From Marinilactibacillus sp036039175 (lineage in GTDB: Bacteria; Bacillota; Bacilli; Lactobacillales; Carnobacteriaceae_A), in the NCBI RefSeq assembly GCF_036039175.1, contig NZ_JAYXKP010000006.1, positions 118,506 through 182,505 on the forward strand: DNA of 64,000 nt. Direction: 5' to 3'. Under the pieces are notes generated by a model. It saw only the letters and a program-made list of their open reading frames with translations, did no database searches and had not been told where the DNA came from. Positions 42,182 through 51,074 of this stretch are shown in pieces. The stretch's first letter is position 1; each line of letters starts with the position of its first letter. The translations under genes and the position numbers were made by a program.

Positions 42182-43699
42182 TTATACCGTTTTTAACGTT
42201 TCAGCGAAACGGTTAAATGCCTCTTTTCCAGCCTGATCTCGTTTAAATACACCTGCATCTTTCAAAACTTGTAGAAATACCTCTCCTACTGCCGATTGTA
42301 TCACTTCATCGGCTGTCATTTCGTTCAACTCTCCATGTTCTGCTTTAAGCTGCTCTGCCCATTCTTGGTGAATTTTTTCTACAGATGCCTTTTTTCCAAC
42401 AAGATATTTCTGTACTTCAGCTAACTCTCGTTCAAGCCTTGGTGGTAAAATAGCCAAACCCATGACTTCTATTAAGCCGATATTTTCTTTTTTGATGTGC
42501 TGCACCGATTGATGCGGATGAAAAATCCCGTCTGGATAAGTTTCAGATGTGCGATTATTTCTGAGCACTAGATCCAGCTCAAATTGATCACCCCTCATTC
42601 TGGCAATAGGTGTAATCGCATTGTGTGGTGTCTGGCCTGTGAAAGAAACAATATCGACTGAGTGATCTTCATAAAGTCCCCATGCAGTCATAATTTTTTT
42701 AGCAGCTTTTTCCATCGATTGCTGATCTGTACTCTGGATACGAATAACGGACATCGGCCATTTAACAATCCCTGCTGTTACTTGCGGCAGATCTTTTAAT
42801 TGGAAGGTGTGCTCCATTTCAGCACGATCTAGGGCAAAGGTGTGTCTGCCGCCTTGATAGTGATCATGTGAAAGAATTGATCCTCCAACAATTGGCAAAC
42901 CAGCATTCGATCCTACAAAGTAATGCGGGAACGTAGTCAAAATATCCAGCAAGTTTCGAATAGCTTTCTCCCCAACGTTCATCGCCCGATGTTCTTCAGA
43001 AAGGAATATCGCATGCTCATTGTAATACAGATAAGGAGAGTATTGATATCCCCAAGGTTCTCCTGCAACGTCCAATCGGATAATCCGGTGATTCGTTCTT
43101 CCAGGATGGTTCGCGTTTCCTGCATATCCTTCGTTTTCTATACATAATAAATTTACTGGATAGTCTGACTTCTCTGTTTTTGCTAGAGCAATCTGCCTTG
43201 GATCTTTCTCTGGTTTAGAAAGATTGATCGTAATCTCAATTTCTCCATATTCTGTTGCATGCGTATATTCTATATTTTTAGCAATTTCCCGCGTTTTGAT
43301 ATAATTGCTATCTTTACTGAGTTTATAAAAGTAATCGGTCGCTTCTTGTTTATTCTTTTTATATCGTTCCCAAAAAGTACGGTTCACTTCTGAAGGCCTC
43401 GGTACGATCACATCCATAATTTTAGATTCCAAGACGTCTCTTTCAGATAGTGTATCTTTGATTACGTTCTGGCGAATTGCATATTCAATCATTTGATCCA
43501 GTAACTCTAATGGATCGGAAACCTTTTGTACTTCAACTGACTTCAATTCTTTTTTATCTAACAACTCTAGTATCTTATTCGTAAAGTAAATACTATCTAG
43601 CGGATCAATTTTATGATTTGTCTGATAATATTTTATAAATGACACAATCGTCTGGTCGATTGACTGTGTTTCCAACTTTTTTGAAGTCACGTCTGTCAT
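42182..43699 (-). CDS. galT: UDP-glucose-hexose-1-phosphate uridylyltransferase, class II
   Basis: 505 residues, the long Firmicutes class II type (about 490-500), with no HPH active-site motif of the short E. coli enzyme. It carries GGSILSHDHYQGGRHTFALD, the class II nucleotidyl-His region. Its ATG overlaps the galK stop in ATGA, so the pair is translationally coupled. It transfers UMP between glucose-1-P and galactose-1-P in the Leloir pathway. Confidence 0.93.
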   Translation of the reverse strand: MTDVTSKKLETQSIDQTIVSFIKYYQTNHKIDPLDSIYFTNKILELLDKKELKSVEVQKVSDPLELLDQMIEYAIRQNVIKDTLSERDVLESKIMDVIVPRPSEVNRTFWERYKKNKQEATDYFYKLSKDSNYIKTREIAKNIEYTHATEYGEIEITINLSKPEKDPRQIALAKTEKSDYPVNLLCIENEGYAGNANHPGRTNHRIIRLDVAGEPWGYQYSPYLYYNEHAIFLSEEHRAMNVGEKAIRNLLDILTTFPHYFVGSNAGLPIVGGSILSHDHYQGGRHTFALDRAEMEHTFQLKDLPQVTAGIVKWPMSVIRIQSTDQQSMEKAAKKIMTAWGLYEDHSVDIVSFTGQTPHNAITPIARMRGDQFELDLVLRNNRTSETYPDGIFHPHQSVQHIKKENIGLIEVMGLAILPPRLERELAEVQKYLVGKKASVEKIHQEWAEQLKAEHGELNEMTADEVIQSAVGEVFLQVLKDAGVFKRDQAGKEAFNRFAETLKTV

Positions 43700-44868
43700 A
43701 CAAGATCCCATTCCTTTGTTCCGTCCGCTGTTTCTGCTATATAGACCTCGCCTGGATGTCCAATCTCTTCTTCATACGCTTTCTCAACTTGTTCAATAAA
43801 GTTTTCTACTGCATCCTGTTCTACGATTGCAATACAGCATCCACCAAATCCGCCACCTGTCATTCTAGCGCCAACAACACCTGGTTGCTTCCATGCTAAT
43901 TTCACTAATAAATCCGTTTCTTTAACTGTCACTTCATAGTCTTCATGTAAAGAAGTATGCGACTCGTTCATCAGTTGACCAAAAGTCTTTAAATCTCCTG
44001 ATTTTAAGGCATCAGCTGCTCGCTCTGTTCTTTTATTTTCGTAAACTGCGTGTTTTGCTCTACGAACAAGTACATCTTCACCAATTACGTGTTTGTTCTC
44101 TTCAAATTCTTGTTCAGATAGCTCACCTAATGAAGAAATTTCTAAAACCGTCTGTAGTTGTTCAAGAGCTTCCTCACATTGGCTTCTTCTTAGATTATAT
44201 TCAGAGTCTACAAGTTCTCTTCGTGTCATTGAATTCATAATTAAGATTTTATGTTCAGGTAAGTCTACAGGAACTTGCTCATACTCTAATGTATTGGTAT
44301 CCAGTAACATGGCATGAGATTTCTTCGCCATCCCAACTGCAAACTGATCCAGTATTCCTGAGTTTAATCCCATAAATTCGTTCTCAGTTTTCATACCTAA
44401 TTTAACTAGATCAAGCTGTTCAATATCCAAGTGGAATACCTCTCTAATCACTACACCTGTCAGGAGCTCTAGTGAAGCAGAAGAAGACAATGATGCACCA
44501 TTTGGGATATTCCCATTAATGTAAATGTTAAATCCGTTAGGTAATGAGCCATAATTTTCTTGGATGTATTGAGTCATACCTTTTAAGTAATTCGTCCATT
44601 TATCTGCTTTTTTGTATGCAATATTGGTTAAGTCAAAATGCATGATGCCGTCATCTGGAAAGTTCGCTGAATAAGCTGCTACAGATTGATCTTCTCTCAT
44701 AGATACCACTGCATATGTGCCCATTGTAATCGCGCAAGGAAAAACTTTTCCTCCGTTATAGTCTGTGTGTTCTCCAATTAAATTAATTCTTCCGGGAGAA
44801 AAAAATACACGTTCTCCGTCTTTTCCAAACACTTCTTTGAATCCGCTTAATAATTGTTTCGTCTCCAT
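43696..44868 (-). CDS. galK: galactokinase
   Basis: 390 residues, GHMP kinase fold: GRINLIGEHTDYNGG near residue 27 (substrate binding), NIPNGASLSSSASLELL (ATP P-loop-like) and MTGGGFGGCCIAI near the C-terminus. It phosphorylates alpha-D-galactose at C1. First gene of galK-galT-galM, with a promoter overlapped by repeated TTTAGTAAAAA sites. Confidence 0.96.
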   Translation of the reverse strand: METKQLLSGFKEVFGKDGERVFFSPGRINLIGEHTDYNGGKVFPCAITMGTYAVVSMREDQSVAAYSANFPDDGIMHFDLTNIAYKKADKWTNYLKGMTQYIQENYGSLPNGFNIYINGNIPNGASLSSSASLELLTGVVIREVFHLDIEQLDLVKLGMKTENEFMGLNSGILDQFAVGMAKKSHAMLLDTNTLEYEQVPVDLPEHKILIMNSMTRRELVDSEYNLRRSQCEEALEQLQTVLEISSLGELSEQEFEENKHVIGEDVLVRRAKHAVYENKRTERAADALKSGDLKTFGQLMNESHTSLHEDYEVTVKETDLLVKLAWKQPGVVGARMTGGGFGGCCIAIVEQDAVENFIEQVEKAYEEEIGHPGEVYIAETADGTKEWDLV

Positions 44869-44899
44869 GCTACTCCCTCTTTCAACTGTATTTATTTAC

Positions 44900-44928
44900 A
44901 TTGTAAGCCTTTTAGTAAAAACATACAA
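44900..44928 (-). promoter_or_regulatory. galK promoter
   Basis: TTGTAT, 17-base spacer, TACAAT on the minus strand. The spacer is covered by one of the two candidate GalR boxes. Confidence 0.6.
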
Positions 44929-44944
44929 GTAAATTTAGTAAAAA
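44910..44944. promoter_or_regulatory. two candidate GalR operators
   Basis: TTTAGTAAAAA occurs at 44911-44921 and 44934-44944, a 23-base period (about two helical turns). The boxes are AT-rich pseudo-palindromes (TTTAGTAAA). One overlaps the -10/-35 spacer, the other lies just upstream of the -35. This is the layout of repressor boxes. Confidence 0.5.
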
Positions 44945-44956
44945 TAGAGTCGAAAT

Positions 44957-44990
44957 AAAAACGCCTAATGTTAAGCTACTTAGGCGCTTT
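44957..44990 (-). terminator. intrinsic terminator after the 49-residue gene
   Basis: Minus strand: CGCCTAA pairs with TTAGGCG, followed by TTTTTATTT. Confidence 0.75.
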
Positions 44991-45006
44991 GTCTTCCAAT
45001 AAGTAT

Positions 45007-45156
45007 TTACCCAAAGATCATTTCTAAAATTTGAACGATTGGTCCTGATAAATCCATCCCCATTACGCTTGCAATCACGTTTAAGACAAAGAAACTCATT
45101 AGTCCCATCCCAAATATAAAGGCTCCTTTTTTGTATTTTAAGTCATCCTTTTGCAT
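45007..45156 (-). CDS. 49-residue hydrophobic small protein
   Basis: ATG with GAAGGTGAG a few bases upstream, TAA stop, terminator right after. It has a charged N-terminus (MQKDDLKYKKG), one hydrophobic helix (about residues 12-32) and a second amphipathic part (LSGPIVQILEMIF). It could be a small membrane protein or peptide; I do not recognise it. It follows the isochorismatase gene with 26 bases between, so the two are probably co-transcribed. Confidence 0.55.
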   Translation of the reverse strand: MQKDDLKYKKGAFIFGMGLMSFFVLNVIASVMGMDLSGPIVQILEMIFG

Positions 45157-45182
45157 GTTCTCACCTTCTTAAAAGCATTCTT

Positions 45183-45713
45183 TTAAAAACAATATTGTTT
45201 TTTATATTCGTCCATATACAAAACTTCAACGACTCCAGACCAGTCCAGAACGCTTCCTACGAAATCAACAATGTCTAGCCCCTTCATTTCGTATGTGTCC
45301 TCATCATTTACAGAACCCGAAGCATCTTCTATATAAGTGACCTTGTATCCCCTATCTATTCCAGCTATTGAAGTAAACAAACAACAATATTCTGCATTGA
45401 AACCTACGACAAATAAATGACTGACCTGTTTTAGCTTTAAATACGCTTGTAAAGCATGATTTGATAAAGCATTCGGTGAATCTTTTTCTATTACCTTTAT
45501 GTTCATCTGTTCAATAGATTCTTCTAACTCACTCTCTACTGAACTTGGATCAAATATAGAATCAGAATCTTCGAGTATGTGTTTTGTGGCGACGACAATT
45601 TGCTGTCTTTTCTTAAAATCATCCATTAGTTCACGAATATGTGCTAGTTCTTTACTGAAATTCTTTCTTTTTAAAATACCTTTTTGCGCATCTAAAACGA
45701 TTAGTGCCTGCAT
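45183..45713 (-). CDS. isochorismatase-family cysteine hydrolase (second)
   Basis: 176 residues. Catalytic Asp8 in IVLDAQKGIL, Lys in KVIEKDSPNAL, and Cys in GFNAEYCCLFTSIAGI. The GF-N-A-E-Y-C-C signature is of the cysteine hydrolase family with unassigned substrate. Not closely related to the copy at 20.3 kb. Co-transcribed with the downstream 49-residue protein. AGGAGGATT precedes ATG. Confidence 0.85.
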   Translation of the reverse strand: MQALIVLDAQKGILKRKNFSKELAHIRELMDDFKKRQQIVVATKHILEDSDSIFDPSSVESELEESIEQMNIKVIEKDSPNALSNHALQAYLKLKQVSHLFVVGFNAEYCCLFTSIAGIDRGYKVTYIEDASGSVNDEDTYEMKGLDIVDFVGSVLDWSGVVEVLYMDEYKKQYCF

Positions 45714-45997
45714 TGAATCCTCCTCAAAAGTAATTATGTTTAGTTATTCTCTACACTCAAAACTCATCTTAAATTCATTATTCTTATCTTTTTATCATTT
45801 AAAATCATCATACACTTTTAACACTATGTTAGCAATAATCCTGAGAAAGTTTCTTCAATGCTATTTTAATCGTTCTTCACAAATTCATCATAACTATTGC
45901 AGTGATATCCCTGAAACATGTGTTTTATTATGGTATAATGGAGATGTTAAAAAACAAGTAAACGATAAAACACACGACTGATTAGGGGGTCAATATC

Positions 45998-46711
45998 ATG
46001 CCATTTCTTCCATTTTTCTATTGGGATAACACATTTATTTTGATCATTATCGGTATGGTCATTTCAGGTTTTGCAAGTATGTATGTTCAATCCACTTACC
46101 GAAAATACGGTGAGGTTAACAGCAAAAACGGTCTGACTGCTTCAGAGGTCTGCCGTAAGATTTTAGATGTTGGACATCTTCAAGATGTTCGTTTGGAAGG
46201 TATCCGTGGTAACTTAACGGACCATTACAACGCTCAAGAAAATGTTTTACGTTTGTCAGATACTACAAGAAACTCCAGATCCGTTGCCGCAATCGGTGTT
46301 GCTGCTCACGAAGCAGGTCATGCTCTACAAGACCGTGACGATTACGGTCCATTAAGACTGCGTGCAGCACTTGTGCCGGTAACGAACTTTGGTCAAACTG
46401 CAGCTTTTCCACTCCTGTTTTTAGGATTCTTCTTAGGTGAAGCTGGTGGAATGTTTGTTAATATCGGTATTCTATTATTTTCTCTGACTTTACTATTCCA
46501 ACTGGTTACTTTACCAGTAGAATTCAATGCCTCGAATCGTGCGATTCAAGTACTTGAAACTCAAGGATTACTCAGTAGAGAAGAAATTCCTCAAGCACGT
46601 AAAGTCTTAAATGCTGCGGCTCTGACTTATGTAGCTGCTGCTATTGCTTCATTCTTAAGTGTCTTGCGTCTTGTACTCATTTTCAGTGGGAACGGACGAA
46701 ATCGTGGATAA
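45998..46711 (+). CDS. zinc metallopeptidase of the YugP family
   Basis: 237 residues, four hydrophobic segments. The metal-binding HEAGH motif (His104, Glu105, His108) falls in GVAAHEAGHALQDRDDYG; the third ligand is likely in NASNRAIQVLE. YugP-type membrane metalloproteases are conserved in Firmicutes, function unknown. An extended -10 TGGTATAAT at about 45936-45944 lies upstream. Monocistronic. Confidence 0.9.
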   Translation: MPFLPFFYWDNTFILIIIGMVISGFASMYVQSTYRKYGEVNSKNGLTASEVCRKILDVGHLQDVRLEGIRGNLTDHYNAQENVLRLSDTTRNSRSVAAIGVAAHEAGHALQDRDDYGPLRLRAALVPVTNFGQTAAFPLLFLGFFLGEAGGMFVNIGILLFSLTLLFQLVTLPVEFNASNRAIQVLETQGLLSREEIPQARKVLNAAALTYVAAAIASFLSVLRLVLIFSGNGRNRG

Positions 46712-46726
46712 ACCATTTATATGAAA

Positions 46727-46770
46727 AAAAAGCCGCAATCTCAACTCAAGAGATTGTGGCTTTTTTGTTA
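46727..46770. terminator. bidirectional terminator
   Basis: AAAAGCCGCAATCTC pairs with GAGATTGTGGCTTTT (one G-T pair) and is followed by six T residues. Confidence 0.85.
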
Positions 46771-48069
46771 GGCGTTTTGTAAACTTTCAATGTAATGTTT
46801 CAATACATGAATTGTCTGGATACAATCTGATAGTTCAGACCACTCTTTCGGGTTATGACTAATTCCATCTTTACTTTGGATAAACAACATCGCTGAGGGA
46901 ATATGACGTCCTAAAATCATCGCATCGTGTCCTGCACCGCTAGACAGCATAAACGGCTCTATTCCATTAGCTCGGCAACTCTCGGATAATTGTTGCTGCA
47001 GTTTTTCTGGAACTGGAGAAGGGGCAACGTCGTGCACTGTTTCATGATCAAAGTTCACACCGGTTTCTGCTTCTATTATCTTTCCTGCTTCAAGAATCTT
47101 ATCAATCAGTTCTGCTCTTGAATCAAATTGTATATCTCTAATATCAATATATAACACAACTTCTCCAGGTATAACATTTGTCCCATTTGGTTTAACTTGG
47201 ATATTCCCGACAGTTGCCACCGCTGAATCATTGACTGTGCATGGTAGTCTGCTAACTTCTTGTATAAATGCACTAGCTGCAACCAACGCGTCTTTACGGT
47301 CGTCCATTGGCGTATTTCCAGCGTGTCCTGCAATCCCTTCAAACGTTACTTTCAACCAATACGGTCCTGCTATTCCCGTAACAACACCACAAGGAAGCCC
47401 AGCCTTCTCTAATTTCTTTCCTTGTTCGATATGCACTTCTATGAAAGTCTCAATTTCTGATAATTCTCTTCCAGCATCTTGGTATCCTTGAACAGTCAGT
47501 CCAACATCTTGGATGACCTCTTCAAACAGGCGTCCATCATAATCTCTTCGTAGGAGAGTTTTTTCCATATCTGTATCGCCTACCATTGCTTCGCTACCGG
47601 TTAATCCACCATTAAATCTAGAGCCTTCTTCATCGGTAAATACAACCACTTCGTATGGTTTCTCAGGAATATAACCTGTATCTTTCCATGCCTGAGCGAC
47701 TTCAAGAGAGGCTAAGACACCAATTGTTCCATCAAAATGTCCCCCATTTGGTACGGTATCCACATGAGAACCACTTAAGACGGCTGGTTTTCCTTTCTTT
47801 TCACCTTCTAATCTCCCAAAAATGTTCCCCGCCCCATCTTCGGTAGTTGTCAGTCCGGCTTCCTTCATCCATCCAATCACTTTATCCTTAGCTTCTCTTT
47901 CAAGAAAAGAAAAACCTGGACGTCGAGAGCCATCTTCTTCTGTTAAACCAATATTTGCTAGTACAGATAATCGTTCTGCTATTCGTTTGCCAGAAACGCC
48001 ATTTTTCGATAATGTACCATCGTAAGTTTTCAATAAGCGCTCGTTTAAGTTTATGTACTGATTTTTCAT
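46768..48069 (-). CDS. M20-family amidase/carbamoylase (HyuC/AllC-like)
   Basis: 433 residues from the ATG at 48069, six bases after AAGGGGAG; the 52-codon extension upstream is unlikely. Metal ligands: His in LSGSHVDTVPNGGHFDG, Glu in FTDEEGSRF, His in EVHIEQGKKLE and late His in GISHNPKEW. The family contains N-carbamoyl-L-amino-acid hydrolases and allantoate amidohydrolases. Two metal centres. No hydantoinase is next to it, so the exact amide is open. Downstream of luxS's terminator. Confidence 0.9.
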   Translation of the reverse strand: MKNQYINLNERLLKTYDGTLSKNGVSGKRIAERLSVLANIGLTEEDGSRRPGFSFLEREAKDKVIGWMKEAGLTTTEDGAGNIFGRLEGEKKGKPAVLSGSHVDTVPNGGHFDGTIGVLASLEVAQAWKDTGYIPEKPYEVVVFTDEEGSRFNGGLTGSEAMVGDTDMEKTLLRRDYDGRLFEEVIQDVGLTVQGYQDAGRELSEIETFIEVHIEQGKKLEKAGLPCGVVTGIAGPYWLKVTFEGIAGHAGNTPMDDRKDALVAASAFIQEVSRLPCTVNDSAVATVGNIQVKPNGTNVIPGEVVLYIDIRDIQFDSRAELIDKILEAGKIIEAETGVNFDHETVHDVAPSPVPEKLQQQLSESCRANGIEPFMLSSGAGHDAMILGRHIPSAMLFIQSKDGISHNPKEWSELSDCIQTIHVLKHYIESLQNA

Positions 48070-48115
48070 TTCAATCTCCCCTTGACGATTTTTATTTATT
48101 ATAGCATGTTCAAAA

Positions 48116-48150
48116 GAAAAAAAGAGAGGATCCTTTTGGACCTTCTCTTG
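48116..48150 (-). terminator. intrinsic terminator of the mcc-luxS operon
   Basis: Minus strand: AAGAGAAGGTCC pairs with GGATCCTCTCTT (one mismatch), loop AAAA, then TTTTTTC. Confidence 0.8.
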
Positions 48151-48160
48151 AACTGTTCTA

Positions 48161-48640
48161 TTACTTTGCATCTTCTGCAAAGATAATGTGCCATTCGTTT
48201 TGTTTAGATAAAAATTCACGTGCAACTTCTTTAGCGCCTTCTAAGGTATGATGTGCAGCCCAGCCACATTGTTTTTCGTTACTAGCCGGTACTTCGTCAG
48301 CTTCTAGAATATCTTCCATTGTACGTTTCAGTACATCTAAAATCTCATCGTAATTTTCATGGTTGATTACGGTTAGGTAAAACCCTGTCTGGCATCCCAT
48401 TGGGCCAAAATCAATTACATAATCGGCATGATTGCGAATATGTTCCGCAGTCAAATGCTCTAGAGAGTGTACAGCCATCATATCCATATGCTCTTTGTTT
48501 GGCTGCGAGAAGCGAACGTCATATTTTACAATCACATCCCCCTTTGCACCAGTTTTGCGATCTGCGACTCTTACATATGGTGCAATGACTTTGTTGTGAT
48601 CTAAATTGAAACTTTCAACGTTCATTCTTTTTTCTACCAT
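48161..48640 (-). CDS. luxS: S-ribosylhomocysteine lyase (AI-2 synthase)
   Basis: 159 residues. The Fe/Zn ligands are His58 and His62 in AVHSLEHLTAE and Cys125 in EKQCGWAAHH; catalytic Cys83 is in GPMGCQTGFYL. It splits S-ribosylhomocysteine to homocysteine plus DPD, the AI-2 precursor. ATG with AAGGAG nine bases upstream. Last gene of the operon; homocysteine produced here is the substrate for mccA. Confidence 0.97.
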   Translation of the reverse strand: MVEKRMNVESFNLDHNKVIAPYVRVADRKTGAKGDVIVKYDVRFSQPNKEHMDMMAVHSLEHLTAEHIRNHADYVIDFGPMGCQTGFYLTVINHENYDEILDVLKRTMEDILEADEVPASNEKQCGWAAHHTLEGAKEVAREFLSKQNEWHIIFAEDAK

Positions 48641-48709
48641 AATTCTGTTCTCCTTTTTCCTTTTATTCTTCTCATAGCGAAGATTTCGCTCAATGATTAA
48701 AGTGTGAAT

Positions 48710-49354
48710 CTAATCCTTTTCCCCTTCTATTATCCAAACATACTCATTCATTTGCTGGAAAGATACTTCTACAAAGCCTACTTCTTCAAATGCCGTTTGA
48801 ACCTGTTGTAGCAGCGGGTAGTATTCTCTTTTCAAATCATCTACTAGTTCAGCATACCCCAGATTTGACGCTTCTTCAATCTTTAATTGGTACGCTTCTT
48901 CAGATATAAATAAAGTATCTGCAAACACGACTTTTCCACCTTTGGGAAGGAGCTGAATATATTGTTTTAGAACATCACCTTTTTCATTATCAGTCAAATG
49001 GTGAAAGACGTATGAACTGACAACCGTGTCAATTACTCCAACTGGCGTAGGATATCGTTGCATATCTCCGTCGTAAACAATAAAGCTTTCGGGTAGTTTT
49101 TCTTTCGCTTGTTCTCGCATTTGTGCTGAAGGTTCTACTGCGAATACTTGCTTATCATGATCTATTAGTTTCTGCGTCAAATTACCCGTGCCAATTCCAA
49201 ATTCAAGCACGTGCTCTCCACTTCTGGCTACGATTTCGTCCAATATGTGTTCGTAGTTTTCGAACACGGCTCTGTACTGAACATCGTTTCCTTCAACGAA
49301 TGTATCGTAGTCTTCAGCCCATTCAGAAAATACTTCTAAGAATTCTCTACCCAT
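48710..49354 (-). CDS. SAM-dependent methyltransferase (YrrT-like)
   Basis: 214 residues, class I methyltransferase Rossmann: motif I VLEFGIGTGNLTQKL, then AVEPSAQMREQAKEK and VVSSYVFHHLTDNEKG. YrrT of Bacillus lies in the same mcc gene cluster, of unresolved substrate. Overlaps the cysE stop by eight bases. Its position between cysE and luxS supports a role in the methyl/homocysteine cycle. Confidence 0.87.
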   Translation of the reverse strand: MGREFLEVFSEWAEDYDTFVEGNDVQYRAVFENYEHILDEIVARSGEHVLEFGIGTGNLTQKLIDHDKQVFAVEPSAQMREQAKEKLPESFIVYDGDMQRYPTPVGVIDTVVSSYVFHHLTDNEKGDVLKQYIQLLPKGGKVVFADTLFISEEAYQLKIEEASNLGYAELVDDLKREYYPLLQQVQTAFEEVGFVEVSFQQMNEYVWIIEGEKD

Positions 49355-49904
49355 TCTGCTCTTCCTCTCTCAACTCACTACTGACACTATTAACTGTTCT
49401 TTTAACAACTTGAGCAGGTATCCCGACAGCTGTAACCCCAGTAGGAATATCTTTCAAGACAACTGCCCCCGCACCAATCTTGGCGAAGTTTCCGATTGTT
49501 ACGTTTCCAATTACTTGTACATGAGCCGATAGAAGTACATGGTTACCAATGGTTGGATGTCTTTTTCCTGTTTCACTTCCACGACCACCAAGTGTTACAC
49601 CATGAAACATTCGTACATCATCTCCTATTTCTGCTGTTTCTCCAATCACAATGCCCATTCCATGATCAATAAATAGTCTTTTACCGATAATTGCACCTGG
49701 ATGAATCTCTATGCCTGTCAGAAACCGAGCAAATGTTGAGATTATTCTGGCAAGTAACTTTAAATTTCTTTTGAATAAAATATGAGCGATTCTATAATAG
49801 ACGGTCGCCCATAGCCCTGGGTACGTTAAGAAAACTTCAAGATTGGTTCTAGCGGCTGGATCTTGTCTCCTATATGTCTGAATTAATTCTTTAAAGGACT
49901 CCAT
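49347..49904 (-). CDS. cysE: serine O-acetyltransferase
   Basis: 185 residues, short form. Left-handed beta-helix of hexapeptide repeats from about residue 65 on, with the active-site His in FIDHGMGIVIGETAEIGDDV and GVTLGGRGSETGKRHP. It makes O-acetylserine for MccA/CysK. The N-terminal helices are reduced, as in Firmicutes CysE. Start is 15 bases downstream of mccB; the stop overlaps yrrT. Confidence 0.94.
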   Translation of the reverse strand: MESFKELIQTYRRQDPAARTNLEVFLTYPGLWATVYYRIAHILFKRNLKLLARIISTFARFLTGIEIHPGAIIGKRLFIDHGMGIVIGETAEIGDDVRMFHGVTLGGRGSETGKRHPTIGNHVLLSAHVQVIGNVTIGNFAKIGAGAVVLKDIPTGVTAVGIPAQVVKRTVNSVSSELREEEQNG

Positions 49905-49919
49905 ACGTGCTCCTTCTAC

Positions 49920-51074
49920 TTACTGATCTTGAACATGAGAAAAGCCTGTATTTAAATCATCAATCAAATCCTCTACATCTTCGATCCCGACAGATAATCT
50001 GATTAATTCATCCTTGATACCAGATTTCAGCCTTTTTTCTTTTGGAATCGAACCATGTGTCATTAATGCCGGAATCTCGATTAAGCTTTCCACGGCCCCT
50101 AAACTTTCTGCCAGAGTGATCAATTTTAACGCCTCAACAAACCCTTTAGCAGAAAATCCTTCAACCAATTCAAATGAAATCATGCCACCGAAACCAGTTG
50201 TTTGTTTTTTAGCAATTTCATGACCTGGATGGGAAGAGAGACCAGGATAATAAACTTTCGCTACTTGAGGATGCTCATCTAGATACTGTACAATTTTCTT
50301 GGCATTGGCTTCATGTGCATCCATTCTAATGGCTAACGTTTTGATCCCTCTTTGAATGATCCAACTGTCTTGAGGTCCAAGGATTCCGCCAATCGCGTTT
50401 TGAAGAAAACCAAGCTCTTCGGCCAGTTTATCGTCATTTGTTGTGACTAGTCCGGCTACGACATCACTGTGACCGCCGAGATACTTAGATGCACTGTGTA
50501 AAACAATAGAAGCACCGAGTTCCAGTGGTTTTTGATGATACGGTGTCGCAAAGGTATTGTCTACAATTGAAATTAGCTGATGTTTTTTCGCTATTTTTGC
50601 AACAGCTGCAATATCGGTTATCTTTAGCAGTGGGTTGGTCGGTGTTTCTAGAAAAATAGCTTTTGTCTGATCTTGAATGGCTTTTTCTACCAATTCAATC
50701 TTGCTTGTGTCCACAATGGTAAAGGTTAATCCTAATCTTTTCAGAATCTTATCCATCAATCGGTATGTTCCACCGTAAACATCATCTCCAACAATAATAT
50801 GATCTCCTTTTGAAAAAAGCGAGAAAATCGTATGCGTTCCGGCTGAACCGGATGCAAAAGCGAATCCTCGAACCCCACCTTCCATATCAGCAATGAGCAT
50901 TTCAAGCGCTGCTCGGGTAGGATTTCCGGTTCTAGAATATTCGTATCCCTTATGAACTCCTACTTTTTCTTGCTTGTAAGTGGAAGTCTGGTGAATCGGT
51001 ACATTTACTGAACCCGTCGCTTCGTCATGGCTAATACCACCGTGGATGTAAGTTGTTTTCATTCTCATTATCAT
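49920..51074 (-). CDS. mccB: cystathionine gamma-lyase/trans-sulfuration enzyme (MccB-like)
   Basis: 384 residues, PLP fold type I. The PLP Lys is in LHSASKYLGGHSDVVAG (about residue 200), with YSRTGNPTRAALE near residue 47 and SAGTHTIFS. The start ATG overlaps the mccA stop (ATGA). Cleaves cystathionine to cysteine. Distinguishing cystathionine gamma-lyase from gamma-synthase and MetC by eye is not safe, but the operon with mccA and the Bacillus parallel favour MccB. Confidence 0.88.
   Translation of the reverse strand: MIMRMKTTYIHGGISHDEATGSVNVPIHQTSTYKQEKVGVHKGYEYSRTGNPTRAALEMLIADMEGGVRGFAFASGSAGTHTIFSLFSKGDHIIVGDDVYGGTYRLMDKILKRLGLTFTIVDTSKIELVEKAIQDQTKAIFLETPTNPLLKITDIAAVAKIAKKHQLISIVDNTFATPYHQKPLELGASIVLHSASKYLGGHSDVVAGLVTTNDDKLAEELGFLQNAIGGILGPQDSWIIQRGIKTLAIRMDAHEANAKKIVQYLDEHPQVAKVYYPGLSSHPGHEIAKKQTTGFGGMISFELVEGFSAKGFVEALKLITLAESLGAVESLIEIPALMTHGSIPKEKRLKSGIKDELIRLSVGIEDVEDLIDDLNTGFSHVQDQ

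Noticed and set aside
45499..45981. 160-codon plus-strand ORF over the second isochorismatase
   Set aside because: Mostly antisense to a well-supported gene, no ribosome site; the later part is AT-rich noise.
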